DNA from: Pseudopithomyces maydicus
Lineage: Eukaryota > Ascomycota > Dothideomycetes > Pleosporales > Didymosphaeriaceae
Assembly (NCBI GenBank): GCA_026873275.1
Contig: JANTUC010000012.1
Span: 1,012,001-1,076,000 of the forward strand
Direction: 5' to 3'
Length of the DNA: 64,000 nucleotides
Shown piece by piece: positions 1 to 11,588 of this stretch; within the stretch, counting starts at the first letter, position 1, and every line of letters starts with the position of its first letter. The notes beneath the pieces are model-generated. The model worked only from the letters and a program-made list of their open reading frames with translations. It did not search any database and was not told the DNA's origin. Made by a program: the position numbers and the translations under genes.

Positions 1-2100
1 GGATGCGCTTCGGTATTCAATACGATTTGGTCGAGTGGGAGAAGGTCGTTGGGACTGAACAGGAGGTAAAAGTATTTGAGTGTTTCCGCCTTCAAGAATA
101 GTCAGTTTCAGAAGCATGATGTAGTATGGGGTATAGGGAAAAGTCTAGCACAAACTTACCAGCCAGAAGCTCTCCATGTTGTCGCGGCTTGGTGGAGGGA
201 TAGAGCGGACGTCACTGACGGAAGTGAAGCCTCCGCCGTTCTCAACAATTGTGTGCTTGACGAAATTCTCAAACATCTCCCAGCCCCACTCACGGTAAAT
301 ATCATCTCCCGTGATACGCCACATATAAAATAACGATTCCACAGTCTCGGGCCGTTGTAGGTTATGCGAGTCAGCGGGTTTGACGATCAGATCCTTCTTC
401 CAGCTTGCTTCCTCATTCGTCTCAAGGTTGCCTTTCGACTGCAAGACTTCTTGTCGATACATCCTTGGCGGGTCGGCAAGCTCAAAGTGCGTAATCTCGC
501 CTGCAAGACCCGTGGGATTAACGCGGTACGTCGCCATACACGTCTTCATCAGTTCGCGTGCAAGGATGAGGTCATCTTCTTGAGCTTTGCCCCAGCCGGG
601 CAGCTTGCGTGCTTCGGAAACAGTGAGACCGCCCGTGACTCCGAGCGCAATGGTGCCAGGGTAGAAGCATACAAGGTGGTCCATCTTGGGATGCAGGTGT
701 CCGTCTAATCCGGCTGGGCGTTCTGCAAGGACGGTAAAGTGGGCATCTCTTGAGTATGCAAGTAGATGCTTCTTGACGCCATTAAGCGATTCATTCCACA
801 TGTCGAGGTAAACCGGTTCCTGCTTTTGCGTCTGGAGGTACTGCTTGATCAAGTACTCATAGTACGAATCTCCACGGCTACCGAGGCGGATCTCATCACC
901 GCGGAAAGTACCCTTATCAGCGTAGACAAAGATGGGCACCAGGCCGTCTTTGGCACCGTTGTTGTCGATGACTTCCATGACTTTTTCCGCTTTCTCCCAG
1001 TAGTGTGGTTCACCAGTCAAGAAAGCAAGGTACTTGAGCTCCAGTTGAAGAGTGGTAGCTTCAGCGGTCGAAGAAGCTCCGCCATCAGCATGTGACGGCT
1101 TGCCCTCTCCCGACTTTAGGATCACGCTTGCCCACGGCACGCCTGAGGGTGAATCGAAAGCGCCCATAAGTCTATCAGCAAGATCGGCAGCCTTCTCTAA
1201 GAAGAGATCTTCTTCGTTTGCGCTCTCGGGTTTCATCCCGGGAAGCGCTTCTTGTAGGTAGTGCGCGGACAGCAATCCTCCTAGCATGCGAATTGTGGTC
1301 TCAAATACGTTCACATCCTGATCTTTTTCGTAATTCAGCGTGGTTGATACCCACTCTCGGGCATGCTTGAGCTCTTTTGTAAGATTCATGACCATGAGCG
1401 TGTCCAAAGCATCCACGATTATCCAACCCATACCGTTCGGTTGTGCCATGTGGCGTCCCGTCCTTGAAACTGGGTGGTACTCGTCATATCCTAGAAATGT
1501 CAGTCTCGCTGTCTGTAGACGCCCGGGACGCGCGCCCACAGAACGTGCGGAACTTACCCCATCCATGCTCCTCGTAGCCTTTCCAACTCAGTAAGAATGC
1601 GTCCCTCACACTCTCCCTTCTCGTATTCCAATCCACCCCCTTCTTCCCAGTTTGTGTCCCAGGTATCCAACTGCCCTTCTTCTCACTCTCTCCGCTTTCT
1701 CCTGCTTCCCCGCCACCCGACCATCCCAGCCAATACAACGCTCCAAATATTATCAATGCGACTACTGCGATCCTCTTCTTTCCCCATCTCCCACCACTCC
1801 TCTTCATCCCATAGCTGGTCGGTTTGTCTTTATACATAGGCAGTCCCTTCTCATCCCCGTTGAATTTGTTCCAAACATGATCCTCGAACTTGCGTTGGGC
1901 GCTGTCAAAGTTTGGGATGGCCTGAGGCAGCTTGAAGGACATGTCTGCGTCCTTGACCCTTTCTGTGGCGGCTTGCACGGTCTCGGTTACCGCTTCGGCA
2001 GCCTTTTCGGTGGCTTTCTGGGCGTTCGATGCGGCGTTCTTGAGGTATGCGAGGGCCGAGGGGGTGCTTTGCGGAGGTTGAAGGGGTCGCGCGAGTACAT
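1..2100 (-). CDS. GH47 class I alpha-1,2-mannosidase (partial, C-terminus beyond window)
   Basis: Trims alpha-1,2-mannose from N-glycans in the ER/Golgi lumen. Exons read on the minus strand: up to 1558, 1490-160, and 89 to the window edge; introns 1491-1557 (GTAAGT) and 90-159 (GTAAGT). Splicing joins GWG to DEYHPVS and SFWL to AETLKYFYLLFSP, both hallmark GH47 motifs; the substrate-site motif RLGSRGDSYYEYL and the NTEAH end are present. A basic stretch followed by one hydrophobic segment (IAVVALIIFGALYWLGW) before the catalytic domain indicates a type II membrane anchor. The start is uncertain: an ATG at 1942 (MSFKLPQ) is in frame, but an Ala/Glu-rich helix continues upstream. An ATG at 2100 (MYSRDPFNLRKAP) would lead into it if the G5 run at 2060-2064 were one base longer. 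The family is certain; the N-terminus is not. Confidence 0.93.
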
Positions 2101-2898
2101 TCAAGACGGCGCTGAACGGCTCGGCCCGTCCGTGGAAACGCGCGCCGATTTGAAAACAAGTGAAACGGATTGCGGCTGGAACATGTAATTGCTCCCACCA
2201 CGGTAAGAAAGTAAATGGAATCAGAGTGAGAAGCGCATGGACAGCTGTCTCCTCTTCGGAAACGCGGCCTCGGGTTGTTCCCATTGGGTACGTGGTGACA
2301 GGGATCAGCTCTACGCGAGTGATGCTGTGGCTTCCGCCCGCCATAGTTCCCCAGATTTGATGACACCCTGCCAAGTCATGTATAGTGAGGGCATCCTATC
2401 AGAATCGTCTACCACAATCATCGCGACCATATTTCTGTAAAAAAATGCCTTCGAACTTCTTGGTCAATGGCTAGATTCCGTCTTTCAATTAGATGGTGAA
2501 GCACGCTGAAGATTCACATCCACGCTTGACTCATCTTGTTATGTGGAAACTGCTACTGAGGGAGCTTGAATTAATACATGCACAAGGAAAGTGACATTTC
2601 GACTCCTATCTTGCCTTCCATGCCTACCGTGTATAATATGAACATACCACCTGGGCAGCGTTGCTGTTCAACGATCGACATCCCTACGTTCCAGCCAATC
2701 ACCATCCTCTACACCATTACCTCGCTGTGTCGTCATGAATTTCTGCGCGCCCGATGAACTGTATTTTATGCTCTATTCCATGTGTTCGTGCATCCCGCTG
2801 TACCACTGCTGCAATAGATCAAAAGAGAAAAGAAGTCCAACGACGCTAGACGCCATCTCACAAGCAAGACCCAGCAGCGTGGTAAAAGCATTACAGCC
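2101..2898. other. Divergent intergenic region, GH47 / MBL hydrolase
   Basis: No gene is visible. An open frame continues upstream of the GH47 start to 2374, but it reads as unstructured Trp/Pro/Thr-rich sequence and is probably not translated. The segment probably holds both promoters of the divergently transcribed neighbours. Confidence 0.5.
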
Positions 2899-4063
2899 AT
2901 GAAGCAAATCACCATCGACCCGGCCACCTCAGGCTTTCCGACCAAGGATCACGTAGGAACGAAGGCATTCCCAGAAGCAAAAACAACAAGGGTACACCCG
3001 TCGAATGCGAAAGAGGAAGACACGAACGCCACGTTGTATTTCATCGGCACCGCAACTACGCTACTCGAATGGGAAGGCATACGCATCCTTACAGACCCCA
3101 ACTTCCTTCACGCAGGCGACCATGTGCATCTCGGTCCTGGAGTTTCCGGGACAAGACAGACCAATCCCGCTATCGATATCGAAGAATTGCCGCGAATTGA
3201 CGCCGTTCTTCTTTCGCACTACCATGAAGACCACTTTGATAGGCTAGTAGAGGACAAGTTGAAGAGAGACTTGCCCATAATTACCACGCCACACGCGCAC
3301 AGTTGCCTGACTGCAAAGGGAGAAGAGAGCTTCACGAGTGTGCATGCGCTAGACTTCTTCGAAAGCCTGAGGGTGGATGTCAAAGACAGGTATGTGAAGC
3401 AATCGCGCCAAACCCTCACCCTATAATAATGCAACCTTCATGATTAACCGTACTAACATTTGCAGTGCGGAACGAGCCACCGGTTCCAAGAAGCCAGGTA
3501 TCAAGGTTACCGGCATGCCCGGTAAACATGTTCCACCTGGGCCCCTCGCCGTTGCCAACGACATCCTCAAGGCTGTGCCTCCAACCAACGGCTGGATGGT
3601 TGAGCTCGGGTATTCTGATTCCAACTCCCAATTTGAGAACGGCTACCGCATCTACATATCTGGCGACACTCTCATGGTCGACGAATTGAAAGAGATCCCA
3701 GAGCGGTATCGTGGCCAAAACATTGATCTCATGCTCATCCACCTCGGTGGAACGACTATTCCGGGACCGAGCATGCCATTGTTGATGGTGACGATGGATG
3801 CGAAACAGGGAGTCCAGTTGATGGAGTTGATCAATCCGGACGTGACCATCCCGATTCATTATGACGATTATGATGTTTTCATGAGCCCGTTGAGCGATTT
3901 CAAGAAGGCGGTGCTGGAAGCGGGGCTAAGTGACAAGGTGGTATATTTGGACCGAAAGGATCAGTTCAAGTTCAATGTGCGGCAGGGCGAAAGTGGAAGT
4001 ACTGGCAAGAGTGCAGATTCCGGGCTTCTACTGGAGAAGCTGGGTACACATGCTGTGGGCTGA
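2899..4063 (+). CDS. Metallo-beta-lactamase-fold hydrolase (UlaG/NAPE-PLD-like)
   Basis: A predicted cytosolic metal-dependent hydrolase of 362 aa; the substrate is unknown. Two exons, 2899-3389 and 3466-4063. The 76-bp intron has donor GTATGT, a consensus branch site TACTAAC (3451-3457) and acceptor TTGCAG; the phases agree (2 to 1). Metal-ligand motifs are in order: HxHxDH at residues 107-112 within SHYHEDHFD, Asp231 in ISGDT and His295 in IPIHYDD. The early block LEWEGIRILTDPNF is the usual first strand pair of this superfamily. There is no signal peptide or membrane segment. The family includes fungal proteins annotated only as 'MBL fold/Zn-dependent hydrolase', so no substrate is assigned. 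Confidence 0.9.
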
Positions 4064-4342
4064 AGCGCAGGCTTGCATCCGTACACTGTTAGCCCAAAGA
4101 TATTCTGTTTGGCAATACACCCCAACGAGCACACATGATTGAACCACAAGTGAAGTTTTGACGTTTTTCATTCCCTAGTCCCAATATTGAAGGGTCCTGG
4201 TATGCATGTGCCATTGAAGTATGTCAACCGAAGAGACGCCGCCCGCCAGTTCCATCATGCTTCGTGTGATCTTCGCGTCTCGACCCTCTCTTCGATCCTT
4301 CCCCTTGATTCACTGTGCCGTTGCCGCGCTGATATGCTTCAT

Positions 4343-4785
4343 TTAAATCGATCGCTTGCCCTTGGGGTTCTTCTTGCCAACGTCGGAGATGGTGAGACCT
4401 GCATGGTTCTGTTAGTCGGGTGAGGCGCTGCTGCAATTGCGGAATGGCGTACCCGGGGGAAGGCTCTGCTTGAGCTTCTCAGCCTTGTCGGTGTCCTTGA
4501 GGACCAGGGTGTAGATGAAGCGCTCGCATCGGACCTTGAACTTGATGTTGCCGGCCTTGGTGTTCTTCTTTATGCGCGCAGCTGCAACATTGTAAGCATT
4601 TATCCACTGAGTTCCTCCCTCCAGTCCGTCCTCAATTCCCACCATCGCCTTTGCCTCGTGCATTCGCATGACGGGTGGTGCATGCGCTGGAATTGCCCGC
4701 CGGTGGACATGATAGACGTACACTTAGCATCCTTGCGGCGGCAGATCTCGATGAACTGCTTGATATCGGAGACTTCGGACGGCAT
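4343..4785 (-). CDS. RPL38: 60S ribosomal protein L38 (eL38)
   Basis: A component of the large ribosomal subunit, 82 aa. Three exons on the minus strand: 4785-4722, 4581-4453 and 4398-4343, separated by introns of 140 bp (donor GTACGT) and 54 bp (donor GTACGC, acceptor CATGCAG). The spliced protein begins MPSEVSDIKQFIEICRRKDA, continues into SARIKKN and KFKVRCERFIYTL, and reaches EKLKQSLPPG, all diagnostic of eL38, with a short Lys-rich tail ending KGKRSI. The length matches the family (about 70-82 aa). The early intron splitting the RRKDAK/SARIKKN junction fits fungal ribosomal protein genes. It is divergent from the microprotein gene at 5129. Confidence 0.96.
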
Positions 4786-5128
4786 TTTGGCGGTTGTGGT
4801 GGATCAAGGTCGGTGATCTGGTCGTTCGTCTTGGTACGTGAGCGCCAAAATGTTGTGGAGGTGGAAATTCGCTTGTGAAGCACGAGCCACTAAGGGGCGC
4901 AAAGAGTTCATACCTGATTGGGGAAGGTGTAGCCTCAAGCGTGACGACGACTTGTGGCGCAACATCGCAAGCTTGATCCAGACAACTTGCCTCTACCTAA
5001 CATTGCTGCCTGTAAACTTTCATCGCAATTTGAACACATATTAATACTGTTCTGGTTGACATCTTATTCCCGTCTCCGATCGCAAGCAACTCTCCATTGC
5101 TCACCTATATTCGCGCCAAACTAGCACC
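4786..5128. promoter_or_regulatory. Shared divergent promoter region, RPL38 / microprotein
   Basis: About 340 bp separates two oppositely oriented start codons, so this is expected to be a bidirectional promoter. I can name no specific transcription-factor site with confidence. Confidence 0.4.
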
Positions 5129-5851
5129 ATGCCTACGCCACTTGACCGAGCAACAAACCAACGCGTGAGTATACCTTGTTCTTTATCTAGATCTATACAC
5201 ACAATTCTACGCTCATTTACCCCCTAGAAGAGTGGAATAGCAGCATCTTTTCGAAAACTCTTATTCGGATACCATACTGATTGCGTACCAGGCTCCCTTT
5301 TTCGCCTTTGCGGCTATCGTGACTGGTGTTGCCGCTTGGAGTATCTGGGGCGCAGACCTATTCCCAGGCCAAGATCCAAAAGGAGGTACGACCAACATGC
5401 TTCTTCTTTTACTCCTGGTCGTAGTCTGCTTCCCACTTTTTGGCATTCTACTGCCATCACGCGTCATTGCGCCACCAAGACCGTAGTGATGGTCATTTGA
5501 GTGCATTATCACTGGGTGGTAAATCAAGCTACACGAAATCGATTGGGTATCACAATCTGTTCTTCCAAGCTCGATGATCACGGAAAAAAAAATCAAACAC
5601 TTCCTTACATGGATGCAGATCCGGAGACATGGACCCACGATGAGTGTGTTACGTGGCTCAAGAAGGTACGTTTTATCTTTCTCTCCTTCGCTCTCTCCTT
5701 CGCTCTATCCTTTTGGACGGTCGATGTTTACCTTGCTTTTGAATTATTCTGATCTTCTTTGCTTTAGCGTAACCTCCACCCCTCGCCTTTAGCCACGACA
5801 GCAGAGCTTTTGGAGCGGATCAAGGCGAACATGCGGATTTCTAGGAACTGA
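5129..5851 (+). CDS. Small single-pass membrane protein with HeH/LEM-like tail (86 aa)
   Basis: Four tiny exons: 5129-5164, 5292-5385, 5619-5665 and 5768-5851. Introns are 126, 233 and 102 bp with donors GTGAGT, GTACGA and GTACGT; the phases (0, 1, 0) are all consistent. The product starts MPTPLDRATNQR, then has one hydrophobic helix (APFFAFAAIVTGVAAWSIWG, about residues 13-32), and then an acidic/basic tail with PETWTHDECVTWLKKRNL and a terminal ELLERIKANMR. The tail resembles the W-(S/T)-x-D-E-x-x-x-W-L-x-x-x-x-(I/L) pattern of Ish1/Msc1 HeH/LEM-like modules, which suggests a membrane-tethered nucleic-acid or envelope-associated micropeptide. That function is inference. No single exon exceeds 94 bp, so automatic pipelines may miss this gene. 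Confidence 0.75.
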
Positions 5852-6328
5852 TCGCTGCATGGGAATTGAATGTTCAATTACTGAGCACCTTAGCTTGTCT
5901 TACATGAGATGTTTCCCTATGCTCGATGTGGGGATTGATTTGGTTAGATGACATTCCTAGTTTGCAGATTGATACCCTCAGAATCTAGTATCGTCTCTTT
6001 AACACAAGTTGCATGCAAATTCGAAGCAACCCTACTTTGTTCCGTTAACGAAATTGTTTTTTTCACTAAGATGAGCTCGCCATTCAATCCAATCCAGTTC
6101 CAGCCCAACGCCAAAAAAATCAAGCCAGTACCAGTGCAAAGTAGCCGGTGCAAGAAGCACCCGCCACTAAAGCATCGGTTCTCAGCCCTTTCATCATTTA
6201 CCAAAAGAACCCCAACGCCCAACCCGATACCCAAACCTGTTACAAACCCCTGAAGCTCCAATTGAGTCATCATCCAGGATCAACGATCAGCAGCCTGTGC
6301 CACCAGAGTATCGATTTATACAGAAGCC
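5852..6328. other. Convergent intergenic region
   Basis: This region lies between the 3' ends of the microprotein and the DUF7918-like gene. It is rather AT-rich, and I see no coding or RNA feature in it; it is presumably the two 3' UTRs and terminators. Confidence 0.4.
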
Positions 6329-8173
6329 CTACTCGCCCTCCTCCTTACACTTGAAATACTCAAGCAAAGTGGCTCTCTCCTCAAGCGACTGCAGCTCCTC
6401 CTTGTACGCACGTGTCTCCTCATCCAATTCCTTCTGCAGGCGCTCTTCCTCCTCCCGCATCTGAGCGCTATAATACTCCAACTGACTGTCAAGCTCGCTA
6501 CGCTTCTTTGCAATCGCTGTGCGACGCGACCTCATTGACTCGAGCTGTCGCTGAGTTTCGACGAGTGAGCTTGTACGTGGGAGCTTGCGTTCCGGAGAAG
6601 CGACGTTGGGTGGAGGAGTAGTAGTAGGTGTGCTTCTGCATGGGCGTGGGCGCTTTGTTTCCGGGGAAGCAGCCTTGCTTGGAGGGGAGGCAGTACGCTT
6701 GAGCGTGGGCGCAGCATCTTTTGCATCGGTCGGGCTAGATTTGGCGGAATCCTGAAAATCAGACGTCTTGATCAAATCCTCGGCGACGTGTGCCTCGGAT
6801 GATGTATATTCGATACCTGAGAGGCGCTTGGCAAGTGGGCTGGAGGTACGCTGTGACAAAGGACTTCGAGATGGGACAGGGGAATTTGAGGATGCGCGAG
6901 TAGATTGACTGTCTTCGCCTTTGATTGGCTTTGCGCCGATTGACAAGGCGGGAACGGGGTCGAGCTCAAGGATGTGATACTCTTCGCCTTTGCCCTTGGT
7001 CTTCGGATTATGCGTGAGCTTGAGCTCGAATTTTGGCTCGTCGATGGCGTCTACAGGATCATTAGCCCATCACGCGGAGTAGACAGTTCACAGTGCCACA
7101 TACCCTTGGATCGATAGTGGAAGCGGAAAATAGCCCACGGCTGTTCACCCGGCCGCTTCGCTGTCATCTTCTTTTTCCAGTTCCTGGCCATCTTGCGGTC
7201 AATCTCCTGACAATTCTTCTCGAACTCAATTACGAAGTCTGGAGTGATGCTCCTGAATTTGGCATCTTTCTGGTGCTTTTCTTCAACCTTCTCGATCGCT
7301 GGGTCATCCCCGTTGGCCTCTTCGTCCGCATCATCCTCGCTGTTATCTTCCGTGATATAGGTTTTGACGTTGGAGTCGAGTGAATGCTCAACGCCGAAGG
7401 AGCGCAGAATGTAGAGGCGAAGCTCAATGGTTCCGATATTCTCCGGTTCGTCGCCTTGGGAAAAGTTGAAGCCAGATACTGGGGCCACCTTCATTTGTGT
7501 GTCTATTATGTTTGTTTCGCCGTCGCCGTCGCCGTCGGTCTGAAAGAGTGCCTTCTCTATATCCAACTTGACTCCCTTATGTTTCTTTACAGCCTTACTG
7601 GTCGTATTGTATGACTTGCGCAAAACACCATCGACCAGAAGATCATGAGCAATTTGGAGAGTCTAATGACATTAGAGTAACGAAAGAACATATTGTATTG
7701 GTGAAGCACTTACTGTGCCTTGGAACTTCCCTGTCATCTTGATAATGTCACCTTCGCTGACTGCAATGTAGCAGCACAAGGCTCCATCCGAAGTATCAAC
7801 ATACTGGCCATGTTCCGCCAGCTCCTCAACATGCTCCCCCTGTACGTGCACATGAACCTCGGCACGGCGATCGCTGTCCTTCTCTGACACTTTCATTCCG
7901 AACCTACCTAGACGCCAGATACAGTCAAAGGTTGAGTGCAGTATGAGGTGGCTTGGTAAATTACCGATACTGGGGAGAACGTGTATGTAATCGAGAAGGG
8001 GCTGATGGTCTGTGGATAGTATTTGCCTCTGTTGAATCCGGAAGAGGTGGGGTGAGTAGAGAGAGGAACGAGACATGCTGGAGTATGTATTTATATCCAG
8101 GGGAGGCAGTAGCGTCGCTACCAGAATTCTTACCTAGTGTGAAGTGAGAGAAAGGAGTGATGAAGCAAGACAT
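6329..8173 (-). CDS. DUF7918-like fungal protein with C-terminal coiled coil (504 aa)
   Basis: Four exons on the minus strand: 8173-8134, 7907-7714, 7662-7104 and 7050-6329. Introns are 226, 51 and 53 bp (GTAAGA, GTAAGT, GTATGT donors), and all phases agree. The N-terminal half has a beta-rich module (SFHFTLGRFGMKVSE-type start, then AEVHVHVQGEHVEE, ALCCYIAV, DLLVDGVLRK) typical of the fungal DUF7918 family. An acidic insert follows (EDNSEDDADEEANGDDPAIE). The second half is Ser/Pro-rich and disordered with KRPR-type basic clusters (possible NLS). It ends in a charged coiled coil from about residue 430 (ESMRSRRTAIAKKRSELDS, then EEERLQKELDEETRAYKEEL). The function is unknown. The exon-1 start is inferred from splice phase and is less certain than the rest. 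Confidence 0.78.
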
Positions 8174-8317
8174 GGTGCTTCCGTTCGCCCAAAAACAAAA
8201 GTAATATAATTTCTTCGCGACAAGGCAATGATTACTACTGCCCCACTAAAATGATCTAAGGAAGAGTTGATACACAAGCATGATTTTTATTTTGGTTTAC
8301 AGAGATTCATTCGCGAA

Positions 8318-9522
8318 TCACTTCTCAATGGTTTCATCGGCTGTTTTTTTGATCTCTACCCCTGCCCTTTGTTCCCAGCTTTTCAGACTTTCAGTATGGT
8401 CTGCCCCCTTTTCAACCACCTTCAGCGAATCCTCGAGATATTTCTCAGCCAATGCTGGTAGCTCGGTATGAAACCCAGACTTTTCGATGACATCTTTTGC
8501 AATTTTCACATCCTTGACAAGAAGCTCAAGTTGATAGCCGGTGTCATTGGATTTGAGGCTCCTCTGGGAGTGCATGGTGGAGAAATTGACACCTGTACCG
8601 AGATTCATCACATCGATCATGGTCTGCGGATCGAGGCCAAGCTTTTGACCAGTAACCTGGATGGTAGTCAGCAACGGTCAAAACTAAGGTCAGTAATATG
8701 TAGATGCCAATCTCAACATATTCGTTAGTGTACGAAACCACATGTGCCATGTCCGCATCGTTTGTACCAGGTTTAGAGAGGTTAAGTCTTGACCCAGGAA
8801 GCGAAAAGACACTACGATTTGAACATGGATGCGCTTATGCATTGTATGGAATCAAGTGGCGCAAGGCGGGGTAGGTGACTGTTCGAGAGCCACACGTCAC
8901 TATTCTGCTTGCAAAAACAACCTACCAGTGCATCGTTTAAAGCAATTATGCTTCCTACAGAGACGTAGTTATTCAGCGTCTTCATCGTATGGCCAGACCC
9001 AAGGCCACCCATGGAAAAGACATGGGTGCTCATGTCCTTCAAAATCGGCATAACTTTCTCCAGTGCTTCAGCAGAGTCGGTGCCAACCATCAGTGTTGCG
9101 GCTCCTCGATCGATGCCATGTAGTTGCTCTTGGGTTATAGGCGAATCGACAAGATCTACCCGCAGCCTGCTCAGCTCTAGCCCCAGAGCGCGCGTGTCGA
9201 ACGGGGAGGACGAGCTGGTGTCTATGACCACGGAGCCTGGCTTGAGATGTGGAGCGATCCCATGCCGGCCCAACAGCACTTCATAGACTACTTTGCCATC
9301 CGGTAGCATGGTGAAGACAAGGTCGCAATGCTGAAAGCTGTCTGGGTCCGAGGTGGCAACTCTGCACTTTGGGTACTCTTCGACGAAGTCGATACCCCGC
9401 GCCGGGTCTGCATCGCGGACTAGTAACCTGTGGCCCTTTTTTGCAAGACATGCGGCCATGGGATAGCCGGCGTTGCCCAGGCCTACCCATCCGATGTCGA
9501 TGTCGGGCTCCTCCATGCTCAA
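8318..9522 (-). CDS. 6-phosphogluconate/3-hydroxyisobutyrate dehydrogenase-family oxidoreductase
   Basis: An NAD(P)-dependent beta-hydroxyacid dehydrogenase-like enzyme of 311 aa. Two exons: 9522-8926 and 8656-8318, with a 269-bp intron (donor GTAGGT, acceptor ATCCAG) in phase 0 that joins LNDAL to VTGQKLGLDPQ. It has a Rossmann nucleotide-binding loop GWVGLGNAGYPMA (residues 11-23), followed by RDADPARG. The catalytic Lys181 and the Asn four residues later lie in GSGHTMKTLNNY, as expected for the family. The conserved substrate loop, normally D-x-P-V-S-G-G, reads DSPITQEQL here (from residue 126), so the substrate may differ from hydroxyisobutyrate. It is divergent from IDH1 across about 720 bp. 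The start could be Met3. Confidence 0.9.
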
Positions 9523-10242
9523 TCAAGGCGGTCAGTGGACGTGTCGTGGAAACGGTGCGGAGTGCGTGGTAGCAGCAGCTTATAAGAAAAAAAGGAAGAG
9601 AAGGTAAGGAACAATGACGATTGTCGCGTGTTTGTTTGTTGGGTTAGCCAATGGGTGGAGGATAGAGTTGCGGAGCTCTCCCGCCCTGCCCCACGGCTAG
9701 CTCAACTGCCGATCCATTGCAGCCTCAGACGGTAGTCAAGGTAGGCTAGACTACTCGTTCGGGTCGAGATGGACGGAGTGCAAATACACATGTATCCAGA
9801 TGTCTTTTGGTGTTGTGGTGCAATGGGGACTTGGCTCGAAGCATTTGCGACAGAATAGGAAGGCAAGCAGGTGGAGGAGAATGGGTCCCACTTTCACATG
9901 CGATTGGCCAGCGGAGCGGACTACAGGCAGGAGACACGGCGGGAAGGCGCGAAGGGTTTTTCTCACAGGTGTGAATTGAGGGTGGACGAGAAAGGCGCAT
10001 GCGCTGTGGCCATGGGCGCAAACCAGCGCAAGAGGCGCACACACGCACTGCGTCCACAGGCGCACATGGCGGCGTTCCGGAAAGGGCTTGAAATTTTCGA
10101 CTGCATTGCCGCGGCCAAATCCCAGGTTGGCCTGTGTTGTCATAGCGCCAAGTGACGGGCTTGCTTTTTCGCCGGATAGCTCCAGCTTGCCTTGACCTCC
10201 AATCCCTCACGGCCGCGCGAAGACTGCACTCCCACCGCCACG
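9523..10242. promoter_or_regulatory. Divergent promoter region, dehydrogenase / IDH1
   Basis: A 720-bp gap between opposing starts. Long open frames cross it on the minus strand, but they continue antisense through IDH1 and are not credible genes. No specific regulatory motif was identified. Confidence 0.4.
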
Positions 10243-11588
10243 ATGCTATCACGATCCTCCCAGAAGACGGCGCAGGTACGGCCACGCCCTTGCCTGCCCC
10301 ATTGGCGCCATCGATGAGCACCACAGCTAACTCGCAGCCCAGACGCTCCTGCGGGGCGCGCGTCCTGCCTCGCGATGCATTGCTGGCCCGTCCATGGCCA
10401 CCCGCAGTATGCGCATCCCCACAATCCCCAACGCAGCATGGCCGTGCTAACCCATGTCCAGCCATGGCCACTGTCAACAGCGACATCTTCAAGCCCACCA
10501 AGTTCGGCGGCAAGTACACCGTCACCCTGATCCCTGGTATGCAGCCATTGCGATAAGCACCCACCCTCCCCGATGCCATCCATATTGAACAGCCCGCAGG
10601 TGACGGCATTGGTGCCGAAGTGTCCGAGTCGGTCAAGCAGATCTTCAAGGCCGACAACGTGCCCATCGAGTGGGAGCAGGTCAACGTGTCCGGTATCGAG
10701 ACTGGCAACAAGCACTCCGAGGAGCTCTTCCGCGAGGCCATTGCCTCGCTCAAGCGCAACAAGCTGGGTCTCAAGGGTATCCTCCACACCCCCATCGAGC
10801 GCTCCGGCCACCAGTCTTTCAACGTCGCCCTCCGCCAGGAGCTCGACATCTACGCCTCCATCGTCTTGATCAAGAACATCCCCGGCTACGACACCCGCCA
10901 CAAGGACGTCGACCTGTGCATCATCCGTGAGAACACCGAGGGTGAATACTCTGGCCTGGAGCACCAGTCGGTCGACGGCGTCGTCGAGTCGCTCAAGATC
11001 ATCACCCGTGCCAAGTCGGAGCGCATCGCCAAGTTCGCCTTTGCCTTCTCCCTCGCCAACAACCGCAAGAAGGTCACCTGCATCCACAAGGCCAACATCA
11101 TGAAGCTCGCCGACGGTCTCTTCCGCAACACCTGCAAGAAGGTCGCCGAGGACTTCCCCACCATCGAGTACAACGACATGATCGTCGACAACGCCTCCAT
11201 GCAGTGCGTCTCGCGACCCCAGCAGTTCGACGTCCTCGTCATGCCCAACTTGTACGGAGGTATTCTCTCCAACATCGGCGCTGGTCTCGTCGGTGGCCCT
11301 GGTATCGTCCCTGGCTGCAACATGGGCCGCAACGTCGCCGTCTTCGAGCCCGGATGCCGTCACGTCGGTCTCGACATCAAGGGCAAGGACCAGGCCAACC
11401 CCAGCGCTTTGATCCTCTCTGCTGCCATGCTTCTGCGACACCTCGGTCTCGATGACCACGCCAACCGCATCTCCCAGTCCGTCTACAGGGTCATCGAGGA
11501 GGGCAAGACACGCACCCGTGACATGGGCGGCAACGCCACCACCCAGGAATTCACCAGGGCCATCCTGAACACCATGGAGAGCGTTTGA
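10243..11588 (+). CDS. IDH1: Isocitrate dehydrogenase [NAD] subunit 1, mitochondrial
   Basis: The regulatory subunit of mitochondrial NAD-isocitrate dehydrogenase (TCA cycle), 386 aa. Four exons: 10243-10275, 10343-10406, 10462-10536 and 10600-11588; introns of 67, 55 and 63 bp; phases 0, 1, 1 agree. The first two exons encode an Arg/Ser-rich mitochondrial presequence (MLSRSSQKTAQ, then LLRGARPASRCIAG). The mature part starts near TVNSDIFKPTKFGGKYTVTL and continues with IPGDGIGAEVS. Characteristic blocks are IRENTEGEYSGLEHQSV, the KANIMKLADGLF segment and the NLYGGILSNIGAGLVGG signature. Strong C-ending codon bias, far above its neighbours, indicates high expression. The length matches fungal IDH1 (about 380-390 aa). 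Confidence 0.97.

Noticed and set aside
5232..5291. Extra exon in the microprotein beginning after CCCCTAG
   Set aside because: No downstream GT donor fits; a single 126-bp intron to TACCAG keeps phase and has a TACTGAT branch-like site.
9746..10849. 367-aa minus-strand open frame across the IDH1 promoter and 5' exons
   Set aside because: Antisense to the IDH1 presequence and first large exon; no family features.
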